A DNA stretch of 64,000 nt, from contig CATNEN010000038.1 in NCBI GenBank assembly GCA_950097015.1, forward strand, positions 10,871,501-10,935,500, written 5' to 3'. Source of the DNA: Macrostomum hystrix (taxonomy: Eukaryota; Platyhelminthes; Macrostomidae). The notes beneath the pieces are model-generated. The model was not told where the DNA came from. It saw only the letters and a program-made list of their open reading frames with translations, and made no database searches. Below, piece after piece: positions 11,591 through 23,186 of the stretch (its first letter is position 1; every line of letters starts with the position of its first letter). The translations under genes and the position numbers were made by a program.

Positions 11591-13112
11591 ATGCGTGAAA
11601 TAGTACACATTCAAGCCGGCCAGTGCGGAAATCAAATCGGCGCCAAGGTAAGAGATTGCATAACCAAATATCCCTGCATTAGAAACATGTCAAATCGTGT
11701 CAATATATAACGCAAAAATACAATCTAGACTGTACTCCGCCACCCTGACAGTTCTGGGAGGTGATCTCCGATGAGCATTGCATCGACCCCACTGGCACCT
11801 ACCACGGCGACTCGGATCTGCAGCTCGAGCGCATCTCCGTCTACTTCTCCGAGGCCACCGGAGGAAAGTACGTCCCTAGAGCCGTGCTGGTTGACCTGGA
11901 GCCCGGCACAATGGAAAGCGTCCGTGCCAGCGCGTTCGGCATGCTGTTCCAGCCCGATAACTTTGTGTTTGGTAGGAGCGGTGCCGGAAACAACTGGGCC
12001 AAGGGCTACTACACTGAGGGCGCCGAGATTGTCGATAAGGTGATGGACGTCGTCAGGAAGGAGTGCGAAGGCTGCGACTGCCTCCAGGGCTTCCAGCTCT
12101 GTCACTCTCTAGGCGGCGGCACCGGCTCCGGCTTTGGCTCGCTGATGCTCAGCAAAATACGGGAGGAGTACCCGGACCGCATCATCGAGTCCTTCTCGGT
12201 GGTACCATCGCCCAAGGTTTGTCCAGTTAGTATTTTGTTGAAGTTAACACGGACCTGCATATTTACCGCGACAGAGATACCGTTTACACGTGGTTTCAGG
12301 TATCAGATACTGTGGTGGAGCCCTACAACTGCATGCTGGCAATGCACCAGCTGGTGGATAACACTGACGAGACCTTCTGCATCGACAATGAGGCTCTCTA
12401 CTACATCAGCTTCCACACTCTGAAGCTGTCTACCCCGAGCTACAGCGACCTGAACCACCTGGTGAGCGCGGCAATGTCCGGCGTCACCACCTGCCTGCGC
12501 TTCCCCGGCCAGCTAAACGCCGACCTGCGCAAACTGGCCGTGAACATGGTGCCCTTCCCCCGCCTGCACTTCTTCATGCCCGGCTTCGCACCGCTGATGG
12601 CTCGCGGCAGCAGCTCCTACAAGCAGGTGAACGTGGCCGAGCTCACCTTGCAGATGTTCGACGCCAAGAACATGATGGCGGCCTGCGACCCCAAGCACGG
12701 CCGCTACCTGACCGTGGCTGCCATCTTCCGAGGGCGCATGTCCACCAAGGAGGTCGAGGAGCAGATGCTCAACCTGCAGAACAAGAACAGCTCCTACTTT
12801 GTGGAGTGGATTCCCAACAACATCAAGACTGCGGTGTGCGACATTCCACCACGCGGCCTGAAGATGTCCGTCACGTTCATCGGCAACTCCACCTCCATCC
12901 AGGAGCTGTTCAAGCGAGTCTCCGAACAATTCAGCTCAATGTTCAAGCGGAAAGCCTTTTTACATTGGTACACAAACGAAGGCATGGACGATCACGAGTT
13001 TATGGAGGCTGAGTCCAACGTCAACGACCTGGTGTCCGAGATGCAGCAGTACCAGGACGCCACCGCCGATGATGAGGGCGAGTACGAGGAGGAAGAGGAG
13101 GAGCTGGAGTGA
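11591..13112 (+). CDS. beta-tubulin
   Basis: Exons are 11591-11647, 11752-12216 and 12300-13112, with GT-AG introns and phase-0 junctions, giving 444 aa, the normal family length. Beta-tubulin pairs with alpha-tubulin to build microtubules and hydrolyses GTP at the exchangeable site. The protein begins MREI, the tetrapeptide used in co-translational tubulin mRNA autoregulation. It carries [10 protein letters not shown], the tubulin signature GGGTGSG (about residues 140-146), [10 protein letters not shown], and an acidic tail ending EEEEEELE. Some normally invariant positions differ: [24 protein letters not shown] and [12 protein letters not shown] replace the usual GPFGQIFRPDNF, KGHYTEGAELVD and SQQYRALTVPEL. 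This therefore looks like a divergent isotype, perhaps tissue-restricted, rather than the main housekeeping copy. No disruption is seen. Confidence 0.97.
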
Positions 13113-14504
13113 TTAGCGCCTTGCCCGTCATTTTCCCCATTTTTGCGTGATTCGCTAGTACGAGTTTGTCAGACATGAAACTGGCATGATTAGTCTTTCA
13201 TTTCTGTCTGTAAATTCACTGCGGCATTTAAATACACTGGTATCATTCTTAGAATACCTAGCAGGGATTGTAACAATAGCTTATCAATTGCTATTTCACT
13301 GATGGTCGCAATCAAATTTGTGCCTCGTGAATTTTCAGAATTCAGAATTCTCAGAAATTTTTCTGGGTACAAATTAATACAGATTTGAGCTGTGTTTGTA
13401 ATTCTGCATTCTTCTTCAATTTTTATCGCAATCGAAGCAAAAATTCAGAATATAGCCTGTAGAATCGTGACAGACAAGCGGGCTGCTTTATGAATCTTAA
13501 ATTGTAGAGTGCAGAATTACGGTACTTTTTATTTTAACCAATCATGCGCTAACTACTCTACTCATCCGCTTAGTAGTATTTTTAGAACATGCGAATTAGA
13601 AAACATACAAGTACAACATGTGATTCATTTTACTAAAAATGGAGAATCGAATCAATCAAAAATCGTGTGACTACTATTAATAGTATCCAATCAATTTTTA
13701 TGTCATAAGCAACCAGCGATCCCACCAATCATGTTACCCAAAATCAATCAAAAGGTCAAGAAAGCGATAATCCATCATTTTTGCGCTTCTACTAGTTTAG
13801 TTGTAAAAAAGTCTAACCTCTCAAGTTGTCAAGCGTTGACCCAGACTTTTTGACACCATTTTGACACCTGTCATTTGAACGCACTCATCGAACCCGAGAG
13901 GGTCCGATTCTCTATGAATACAAGAGCTCCGAAGCGAGCCCAGATTCAGAGTCTCGCCGAGACGAGCAGAGTCTCGCAGAAAAGAGAAAACGGAGAGTCT
14001 GAAGTGGATCGGACTCCAGGTCCAAGACTTGTGGTAAGAGTTCCTTGAATTAACCTAATTAATTAATTATTAATTAGTAAAGCTTCTTGAGCTAAGTTAA
14101 ACCTCTCCGAGTAATCGTTAAACCAACGATTACAGCGTAATCACAGACGTGTGATTACATTGAATATATTACAAAGGGTGAGCGCCAGACTCGTGGTAAA
14201 ACCTACCAGGGCTGGTAAGAAGGAACACACTCCACAAGTGACTATTGGTTAACCGACATCAACGATAAATCAGAATCAGGAAGATACCACACCTGATTAC
14301 TATTGGCCCAGTGTAACTGCAACCGAGACGAGGAGAATAGATCAAATTCTCTTGCATTCAAACGATCCGGGTACCTGAAAGACAACCAGAAACCAAGCGC
14401 ATCAAAGCACTCGAAGCCGGCCGCAAACAAACAAAGAGGACCAGACAGAGAACCACAAAACCAAAGAAGGTAAGAACTAAAACTTCTGCTAAATTAGTAT
14501 TAAT
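13113..14504. other. spacer downstream of beta-tubulin
   Basis: There is no supported coding region. A GC-richer block at 13885-14040 contains gagtctcgc-type repeats and ends in ttgtggtaagag, which resembles a splice donor. It could be a leader exon of a degraded element, but nothing confirms this. Confidence 0.3.
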
Positions 14505-14900
14505 TACTGGGGCACCCAGCAGTTGTTGGAAGTGATAAATTCCTAAAAGAGAAACAAGGAACTTATCAAAATTTTATTTGACACGAGAACAATAAATGGG
14601 AAACAATGGAAAGACACTAGGGACCAGAATGTTTCCTCGAACAGCTAAGCCAGATAGAGTATAAAATCTGGTTCGTTTGTCGAGTTTAGCCTTTACCGTG
14701 ATTTCCCCAGCCCACCGGAATGATCCTTGTTTCGTTCTCTTCACCTTGCCCAGCGACTTGACCTGTTCTTGACCTTGAGTAAACCCTTGAGATGAATTGC
14801 TTCATAACAGCTACGTAGCCCAATAAACACAGCATTTAGCTTTAAAGTTTTAAACAACTCAGAGCCTACATGGCTGCTCTCAGACTCTAAAAGAACTTTC
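14505..14900 (+). other. possible solo-LTR-like segment (weak)
   Basis: A tggggcacccagcag stretch at 14509 precedes a block holding a TATA-like gagtataaaatc (about 14658) and, about 160 bp later, an AATAAA (14822-14827). The spacing resembles U3-R of a long terminal repeat. No second copy, target duplication or internal gag/pol is seen in the window, so this is a weak suggestion only. Confidence 0.15.
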
Positions 14901-15293
14901 ATGTACTTTTACCTAATGGTCCTGTAATATACAGTAATATATAAGAGAGTAAATGAATCCTGGATTCTGTATGTACGCGTTCATACGAGTACAAGCTGAA
15001 ATAATCCAAGTATTTGTGAGCAATACACGGCGAGAATGTTGGGCTAAACGTACATGACAGGTTAATTGCCGGCTATTTCGCTGTGGACAAATCAATCAAA
15101 GGTCTAGCAAACCAGGTGTACGTGTACGGTGGTGTTGCTATCAAAGGGGCCATTCATGAAGACTGGGCAGTTGTTAATTTTTTTAAACAGGAATAAAAAG
15201 TGAGCCTTATCAGTAGTTTAAACAGTAGTATATATCCGTCTTCAAGTCTTATTTTCGTTCTTCATTTGCGCTGAATCAACTCAGTCAGTTGTT

Positions 15294-15903
15294 TTAGTTT
15301 TTGAAAAGACCGAATATTTTTCCACGCTTGACGTTTGTGGAAAGCGTCCTCAATTCAGCGCACGAACTTCTCCCAGCTGGCGTCGGTCTCGATGGCCGCG
15401 CCTCTACAGCTGCATCGCCGTGCAGGATCTGCCGGCAGGCGCGCGAGTTCCCGTTGAACAGGGCGGCCTTACAAGCGGGGTTCAAGGCACAGAGGGAAAC
15501 GCAGTGAATTCTGCCGGCGACGACCACCTCGCTGCCGGGGCAGTAGTAAGGAGCAGCCTGAGGAGTCTCTGGCTATAGGCATGACGGCTTTGTTGAAGCT
15601 GCTCACGGCTCCGCTGTAGGACTGCAGCCCGGACTCGCAGATGAAGCCGTAGATCGAAGTGCACACTCCATCCACCAGCATCAGCTTGGTGGATACATGC
15701 GAGGATCTTCTATGAAGATAAGACAGTCGCTGGTTGTTCCGCTGAATGGCCTGCCAGAAAGCCACATGGCGTCCATGGCGCTGTTTGATGGCATCTCGCC
15801 AGCGTCCGTGCTCTGCCAGCCACGACGGGACGCACCGACCTTCCGGCAGCATCTCGATGACCTCCAGGGCCCGCAAGCCTGGGGCAACATTGAGCAGCAA
15901 CAT
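15294..15903 (-). pseudogene. broken C-type-lectin-like / PAN-like gene fragment
   Basis: On the minus strand one frame ends in LMLVDGVCTSIYGFICESG (about 15620-15675), close to the last strand and final Cys of a C-type lectin fold. After a frame change near 15550, a second frame reads GRIHCVSLCALNPACKAALF...CRQ (about 15430-15520), the Cys spacing of a PAN/Apple module. Together they suggest an extracellular lectin-plus-PAN protein. The reading frame is interrupted at least once and no flanking exons with clean splice sites were found, so I call it a pseudogene. The opposite strand is also open here and may belong to the adjacent retroelement, which lowers confidence. Confidence 0.35.
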
Positions 15904-16019
15904 GCCGCGTTCTGCAGCGACATCCTTGATGTCACCCGCAGCAGGCTCCTCAACCGGGCGTTTGAATACGCCAATCGCCGACAGGAGCCGGACATCAACC
16001 CACTGCTTCCCTTAGCAGG

Positions 16020-17096
16020 GAACGACTATCGGCGTCCCTTACGAGGCTGATGGCATCGCGTGGCCCTGGAGCTCACCGAGGCTGCCCACCTTCAGGCCCT
16101 TCAACGTGAGCCCTACCCGCCACGGACTCCCGAGATCGGCTGCCTGACTGACAACCCAAGGATTGATTTCAACTAGACGCTCACCGCCTTGTGCGCCTGC
16201 AACCTCCCGATGAGCATCCATCGCGACCGGGGGCTGAATTTCCTTGCCGGTCTCCAACCGACGGATATAGACATCTGGACCGACGGGTCCGTCCGGGACG
16301 GCACCTCGGACGACTGGGGCGCTGCCGTCATCACCACCCGCCTGTGGGGCACCACCATCGCCGCTCCCGCCGGTCGGGTCGCATGCTCCTTCCGGGCGGA
16401 GATCTGCGCTATCCGGGCGGCCCTCGATTACATCAGACAGCTGACGCCGGACCACGGTGCGTCGATTCGCATCCACAGCGACTCGCTGGCGGCGCTGACA
16501 GCCCTCGAGCACGGCCCCTGCGAACAACGCTCGGCGGATAGCATCCTATGCTGGGTAACGCTGAGCGCCATTCAACACAGCTGCGAGTTCGTCTGGGTCC
16601 CGGCGCACTACGATATCCCGGGAAATGAGATGGCTGACCGCCGTGCCAACCACGCTCGCCTGGAACGCCAGCAGGACAGGCCAATCTCACTTCTAGCTGC
16701 CAAGGCGGCCCTCCGAGAGCCGCCCTCGACTTCGGGGTGCTGGGGCCGAGCTGGCGCAATACCCCAGGGCACCTCAACCGGGCCGAGACGGTCGCCATCA
16801 ACCAGCTCAGGGCGGGATGCTCTACGCTGGCTTCTTCCACCCGCCACTGCCTCGGCCTCACCGACGACCCGTTCTGCCGCGACTGTGGCAAGCTCGATAC
16901 GGAAGATCACATCCTCTTCGAGTGCCCACGCGGCGGCGTTATCCGTGTTCGCTACGCCAACTGGGACGAGGCTCTGAAACATCCTGAACAGATCCTCTCC
17001 CTTTTGCGCAGACTGGGGCGTCTCTGAGCGTCCCTCTACCTCCACCTCCACCTGCCTGAGCAGCTCTGATGACGGTTGAATCAGAAGAAGAAGAAG
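16020..17096 (+). mobile_element. 3' remnant of a non-LTR retrotransposon with RNase H domain
   Basis: The frame at 16189-16735 reads as an RNase H domain: WTDGSV with the first Asp, AEICAIRAAL with the Glu, IHSDSLAAL with the next Asp, then WVPAHYDIPGNEMADRRAN. After a frameshift near 16735 the sequence continues NTPGHLNRAE...CRDCGKLDTEDHILFEC, the terminal zinc-knuckle-like CCHC of many I/R1/Jockey-type ORF2 proteins. It ends with a stop at 17025 and a short aatcagaagaagaagaagg tail (17079-17097) typical of elements ending in a simple repeat. Upstream stops (about 16048 and 16174) and the lack of the endonuclease and reverse transcriptase show 5' truncation and decay, so it is not expected to be active. 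Confidence 0.75.
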
Positions 17097-17330
17097 GATC
17101 TTCTGCACCGGCTGCGAGCAGTACGACTCTATGCGGATGACGTGGCCTCCGAGCTGGAATCGCCGACGGCGCAACAGGTCACTAGGACGGGACAGGTCGG
17201 CGCGGCGTTGGTGACTCGCTGATCGCCGATCTTGAACACAGTGCGCAGCAGGCCAGCGTACGCCGTGTGCTCAAGCTTCAGTCACTGCCATGCGCTCAAG
17301 CGTCATTCTTGAGAAAATGCAATCGGGTGC
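17097..17330 (+). pseudogene. GC-rich protein-like fragment, unrecognised
   Basis: Codon-like GC-rich sequence reads HRLRAVRLYADDVASELE and then, in a shifted frame, GDSLIADLEHSAQQASVRRV. It looks like the end of a helical protein broken by a frameshift. I do not recognise it. It may be the host sequence into which the retroelement inserted. Confidence 0.25.
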
Positions 17331-17471
17331 TAGAAATATCATGGTGCAGTGGGACTTAGAGAATGCATAAAGTTCTGAAAATTTGACCATAGACTAGTAA
17401 CACATAGTGCTTTTAGAGCCCGAATTTTCAATTGATTTGATAAGTCAAAGGCAACATTGTCAAAAATCAGT

Positions 17472-19462
17472 CTTTAGGATAATGTAATCGTCTATGGTTA
17501 AAGCATGAGCACATTCCATTTATTTCTTCACTTAAACTTCAGGATAATGATTTCGAACTCGGGATAATGGATGCCTATTTTTAGAACAAAACAGCAAACA
17601 CCAACAACAAAAGAGCGCTATGGAAAGTTAATAGTGCAGTATCAATATGGCGCAATTGTCAACATAGTGCCCAAGACCATTACAGATTGCAATTGTTGAA
17701 AGTGCAGTTGTTCATAATAAAGATACTCCGACCGTTCATCTGACGACCATCAGACACGCTCACTGCTTCTTGCACGATGGAGCTCTGGATGCTGATGTCA
17801 GCAGGCATTGTTACTTGACCGTGGATCGCGGCGCTTTGTCCCATGTTCAACGCACGCGACACTGCATCGCTGCATTTTTGCAGGGACTTGTCCCGTTTAA
17901 CTGCCAGGTAGCGCCGGACCGTGCTCTCGGACTTTTGACCCGTGATAGCCATGATCTCGCTCATCGAATGCCCAGCCGATTCCAGGTCACACACTCTGGT
18001 AACTCTAGAACAATTGAGCGATTGAACTGTAAATTAGACTCAATCAGACACAAGTTGAAAACATCACATGCACTTCCCCGACCAACTGACTCACCGAATG
18101 CTGTGATTGGTGTATTCCTTAGACAGCTTCGCTTTTTTGCTCAGCGCTTTCATGAAAGTCCTCAGGTAATTTATTCCTCGTTTCTGCTTCGAGCAAAATC
18201 GTCTGGTGCCTCCTGCATTCTTCAGTGGCCTGGGAAACAGTGAGTCGTTCTTCGTCTCCGTTGGTAATATAGCCATGTAGTCGTCCACAATTCCAACATC
18301 GTAGATTCTCGCCTGCTTTACGTCGATGTCACGCTTGGCTCGATTGGGATCGGCAGACTTGTTTTTGGAATTCAGTACAGGCAATGCGTAGTACGGTCTT
18401 CCATCCGAGTCTTCGCGCTTCACCAACCACTTCTTGGATTCAATCGACTCCAGATGTTCCCTTCCTCGTTCTCCTAGGCCGTACATAACGCGAAATAGAA
18501 ACTCATCCTGAGTGGTCTCTGCACTTGATCTGTCGAAATACGTCCGTAGCTTCTCCATATCACCCTCCTCGATTGGCGGATATGATCGAACCTGACCGCC
18601 GGAGTTGTGCCATTCCCTGACTTTCATTCGGAGCATTCTATTCGCTAGGACGAATTCCTCACCATCGATAATGTTGATCGTTAATCCAGCCACCATAGTC
18701 AGAAAGCGCTGTATCCCGGCGCGGATGCACACAAGACTTGCAGGCGAGTATGGACCGCCATCATGGCGACGTAATTGGTAGTAGTAATACCTAAGAAACT
18801 CACACATCTCAACACGACTCAATTCATGAACAGCAGCTCCATGTTCCCGAAGGAACTGCACAAAACTGTTACCATGAGCAATCATCTGCTCACGCGTCTT
18901 GGTTGGTAGGCTCACTATTTCATCTTTCGTCATTGCCTCTTGCATATCCAAAGGAACTAGTTTCGGCTCAGTTTCATTCTCTCCATCCTCTTCAGCTGCA
19001 GCATCATCCTCGGCCGGTAGCAGAGGCAAATCATCAGATTGATCGGTATCAGTATCACCGCTCTCAATAAAGTGCAAGAAGTTCAAGAAGTCTTCGTTAT
19101 CCTTCATGTCCTTCTGAGATGTGGAAAGTCTTGAGATCCAATTGAGTTCGCTACTAGATACGTTGGCTAAACTTTCGACAGGCAGATTGCCCCAGTTAAT
19201 CGGATATGACGTCCGGTTCTCCATGGTCAAGCGATTGTAGCTATTTACGTTTTATTCTCTCCTTTCTCTCTCTTCCTTTCCACCCTCTTAAGCCCCGGCC
19301 TGTTTGCAACTTCGTTGTCTATGGCCCAAACTCCAGTAAACCACGTCAGTCTTTTTGTCTGTCTCTCCTCGGTAACCCCTCTCTCCTTTCGATGCCCTTT
19401 TTGTCTATGGCCCCACTGAAATTCGACAATGCGGTTATTCGTAAGTGAGACTTTAGGATAAT
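17472..19462 (-). mobile_element. Crypton-type element (candidate ends)
   Basis: A tyrosine-recombinase gene (17680-19230, minus) is bracketed by two directly oriented copies of ctttaggataat, at 17472-17483 and 19451-19462. Cryptons move through a circular intermediate by tyrosine recombination and lack inverted repeats, so short direct repeats at the ends are what would be expected. The true ends are not proved: the right copy also forms part of a hairpin (19434-19536). Confidence 0.4.
17680..19230 (-). CDS. Crypton tyrosine recombinase
   Basis: There are two exons on the minus strand, 19230-18095 and 18004-17680, joined by a GTGAGT...CTAG intron of 90 bp; the split Arg codon restores the frame, giving 486 aa. 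The N-terminus is acidic. A SAM-like core-binding region (about residues 120-210) precedes the catalytic domain. Visible active-site elements are an Arg in YGLGERGREHLESI, the HxxR box NHSIR exactly at the exon junction, the second His in ESAGHSMSEIM, and the nucleophile Tyr in STVRRYLAV. The C-terminus ends in an Asn/Cys-rich NNCTFNNCNL, a tail style common in animal Crypton/DUF3504 proteins. Crypton recombinases excise and integrate their element as a circle. The frame is intact across both exons, so this copy may be recent or still expressed. Confidence 0.85.
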
Positions 19463-19536
19463 AGTCCTATGCTCACTCGTGCGCTGCGCGCACTCATGAG
19501 CCGGACTATTATCCTAAAGTCTCACTTACGAATAAC
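19434..19536. repeat. 103-bp hairpin with perfect 34-bp arms
   Basis: The arms at 19434-19467 and 19503-19536 are exact inverted copies, beginning gttattcgtaagtgagac and ending with its complement. The 35-nt loop is itself partly palindromic (gctca...tgagc around gtgcgctgcgcgcac). It lies between the Crypton and the DDE element and could be a structured transposon end, a very short MITE or an extruded cruciform. Its arm includes the 12-base repeat also found at 17472. Confidence 0.85.
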
Positions 19537-19559
19537 ATTCCATTGTCTGCATACTCCAA

Positions 19560-21841
19560 ATGATTGCATTTAGGTCGAACGCACTGCTACAGCACACATT
19601 CCTTCAGGCTCCGGTTGTGCTGGATGACGACCATGAAGGAGGCATCCGTCTGAAGAGGAGCTGGCAGGATGCCATTCTGCCAGCCTTTTCCAGGCAGATC
19701 CCCTGCGCACTGTGCATCAGGCGGAGCCGAATCGATTCCCGGGGCGTTGTCTCGGCAGATGTATACTGTCGGCACGAGGACTGCCGCGTTCCGTTCAAGC
19801 TGGAATCTGTGTGGAGGCTTTTGTGGAGTCTGAGAGCAATGGCACCGTTGCACCCACACCCATGTACTGAGTCCAGGCCGCTGCGCGGTGATCGACGGCA
19901 AGAGTTAGCACAGCGAGTTAGGCAATCGAGTGCGTACCGGGTGACAGCGCAGCTGGCCGCCGAGTCTATGGACGCGGAAGTTCCAACTAGTTGCGCTCTA
20001 CGGGTGGCTGCTGCGCGGCAGAGGCTGCATCACCTGTGCTGGAGTTGTCCAGCTCCCAAGTGGAATTTGTTCCTCCATATGTGCGAGGAATTTTTCTATC
20101 CTGGCCGGGCCAGTCCGAGCCCACCTATGTGACACTGTGGCACGACCAGGGCATCGAACTGCTGAGGACCCTTCACCGATGGCGAATGCCTATCCGTCTT
20201 GGAGTGGATAGCACTGGCGCTCCAATCCACCGCATCAGGGGTGCTGAGGCAAAGCCACTTTACTACCATGCACTGGTTCTCATTCATCCGGTAAGCTTTG
20301 CGCACAAAGATGAGACACAGATGCCAAAACTATAGATTTGGTTGCCACAATCAGAAAAAATTATTGTTTTGCATAAATGTATATCGCAACCCACAGAAAC
20401 CAGGTGAGCCCTGTGTTGCCGTGCTAGAGTTACTGTCCTCCTCCCAGACGGCCGTGACGCTTCGCATCGTTCTTGATGGCTGGTTCACAGAGGTGCAGAA
20501 GAGGGTCTCTGGGATCAGCGTCGAGCAGATTGTGATGGATTTCAATCTTCCTACTCTCCGAGCGGCAACTCATACTTTTCACGGGCTTGATCTGGTGGGA
20601 TACCTGCAGCTCTGCTGGCGCATACTGCACCACGAATACCCGGCAGAGATGCTGCGTCGCTTCACCGCCATCGGTCTAGGTCGCAGTCACGTGGTCAATG
20701 AAGTCCGACGGTGGCGCGAGGTGGCTGCAGCATCTCATAGCGTCCGGGTCTTTTGGCTGTGCAGCCTAGGCGCCATCATTCGTTGTCAAGATCTTCAGGA
20801 GCAGCTGCGTCTGGTGCGGGCTCTTTTCTCCGTTTTGTTGGTTGAGAGACTTGACGTTCTGCATCAGCATTTTGGAACGGAGCTGGAGACGCTCAACAGT
20901 GCTGTAACCGGTCAGGAGATGGTCGAGGAGAATCCGGTGGAGCCAGAGGCCGGAGAGCCATCAGGCGATTGTGCTGCTGTCTGGGACATCACCCTGCGTC
21001 GAAGTTCGCCGTTTTGGGTTGCCTGCAGTCGGCTTCAATGGGAGGTGTCAGACAGGATCGCACAGCTTGAGATGACTACGCAGGCACCTTTCAACATCAC
21101 TGACGTGACTAGGCAGGCGACCAACCAGCTGCGGTGCCCGGCTTTGGCGGAGAGGCTGCTTGACAGTCTTCTTGTGTGGCTGCCCTGTCGGCTTGACGCA
21201 CGAGGCCGCCAACAAGGTTTATGTCGTGAACAAGAGAAGAAAGAAGGCACCCACGGCTTACACTTAACCAAGGAGCATTCCCCCACCCATCTCCGGAGCG
21301 CGACAACGAGGCATAGTACCTCTACGCAACCATGGCCAAATCACTGGAGTTCCCTATGATGGGCGGCGTGTGACAGTGACAGTCTCAAATGGATGCTCTG
21401 TGGACTGCTTCCTGCAGGCACTCAGCTACGCGTACAGGAATCGGCCTGCATTTCATGAGGCCACTCGAGGTGCCCCGGACTCTTGTCAACCTTTGCGGGA
21501 CTTCCTGGAGCATATGGATGCAGCAGCCACGGAGAAGGAGGCAGCATGCGCTAGGGCTCGTTTACTCCTACGCACGCCAGCTGTCTGGGCTGCTGGTAAC
21601 TGCCTGCTGCCAGCACCGAACGGCTCAGTGCGCGCCAATCTTTATGCATCTGAGGTAGACATGGCTAGCTACATTCTGGGACCTGCCATCGCTTTTGACC
21701 GACTGTCATTGTCGTCATTGTCATTGTCGGCTCTAAGGTCGTCGAGCACAGCGTAGCTTGACGGGAGGATATCACACCGCGCATGTGGAGCTCCTTCGAG
21801 GTGATCTAAAAAACACCAGCCACAAGCGACTTGTTGACTAA
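19560..21841 (+). pseudogene. broken DDE transposase with cysteine-protease-like C-terminus
   Basis: Successive frames read as one protein. A zinc-binding-like region contains PCALC...YCRHEDC (about 19700-19800), and a transposase core begins GVDSTG (20203), consistent with the first catalytic Asp. A GTAAGC...CACAG intron at 20291-20396 joins LIHP to KPGEP. The second Asp candidate is in VMDFNLPTLRA (about 20535). The tail has NGCSVDCFLQAL (about 21388-21423), like a USP/Ulp-type Cys box, and in another frame GGYHTAHVELLRG (about 21764-21802), like the matching His box. The layout resembles MULE/NOF-like or KDZ-like elements that carry a protease domain; the family is inferred. At least three frameshifts (about 20060, 21200, 21700) break it. 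The 3' part is inside the 4.6-kb duplication. Confidence 0.6.
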
Positions 21842-23186
21842 GAGATAATGTGCATTATCTTTAGGAGTAGGTCAACTTATAATTTACGATTTAAATTTAA
21901 AAAAATCTGACACTTGTCACACACTCATACAAATACACATACTCACAAGGTGCGCGTTCGTGTGAAGTAGCACGAGTAACTCGATACAGTGAAACGATTA
22001 GATTAGAGGACAACTTTTCTGACTGGGTGCTAAGGTCCACGAGGTCTTTGCGGTGTTATTGAAAGGTCCTTGCTATGTGCCCGCACGAATTTTTTAAAAA
22101 CTATTTCATTCTAAACAGTGAGTGACCGTGTTACACGTGCTTTTTGCTATAAACTGCAAGCAAAGAAATCTAGGTTAATAAAAATGTACGCACCTTCAAA
22201 GTAACGTCTTGTTATAAATATAATTGCGTCTCAAAATATTTCAAAGGAGAATCCGTTTTTCTTCTATGAAACCACCCAATCAGGTATTTTTCATCAATTT
22301 TGTGCAGCGCTTTTCTTCTCGACGACAGCTTGCCCTTGATCAATGTTTTTATACTCGTTTTGAATTCGGGCCTCTAATTTATTAATTAATAATATAAAGG
22401 TCCTGAACCCAAGGCTGAGGCTATAATGTTATCCAATTGCAACTGATGTGTATGCCTGTCAAACTATAAATCTACTCTAATTTACTCGATGGCAATTAAA
22501 GCCTTAAACTGATGTCTCATGTCTTCACTCACCCTTTCGACGCCTACCCTGTTGCACGCCTAAATAAACTAATTAGTTTAAAAACAAAGAAAAAAGTTAA
22601 AAAATATATTTGCCTGTTTTGAAAAAGATTTATTTATATTAGCTAAATTCCCTAAATAGGCCTAGTTGCGGACTTGCAGCAACATGTTGTGATGTTGATG
22701 TTCAGTTATTTACTAGGCCCCTTAGGCCTTTGCTTAAAATCACTGTGAAATCTTATTTCATTTTACACTCACATTTATTTCCCATATTTTAGCTGTAAAA
22801 TAAAATCTGCCTTCTCTTGAGTCTGGACTATGTAGCAGCCTAAACACTACAATGGACCCAAATGGATCATGGCATCATACATAAGAAATTAAATATATTA
22901 TAATTTCCATAATGTATTTAAATATTTTGGTATGATGGTATTGTCTTATTGTTATTATAATATTTTAGCAGTGTAAAAATCTAAGATGAGTAATTATAAA
23001 TATGTTGGTAAACTTACTAATTTAGTCATTAGCTAGTTAAAGAAAACTTGAAATATTTTTGCTATGGTACATTTAATTAATAGTTTCTAACTTCTAGTTT
23101 TTAGATACATTTAGAATAGAATAGGCCTATAGAATAGCTTGCTCTCTGGTATAATAGTATCATTTGTATACTAGTATAAATAAAAA
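21842..23186. other. AT-rich spacer inside the duplication (left copy)
   Basis: No gene is evident. Short symmetrical phrases such as aaactaattagttt occur (22566-22579), but there is no definable element. It is repeated without visible change at 26447-27791. Confidence 0.4.

Noticed and set aside
14913-15095. 60-codon minus-strand frame
   Set aside because: No motif, AT-rich surroundings, no splice support.
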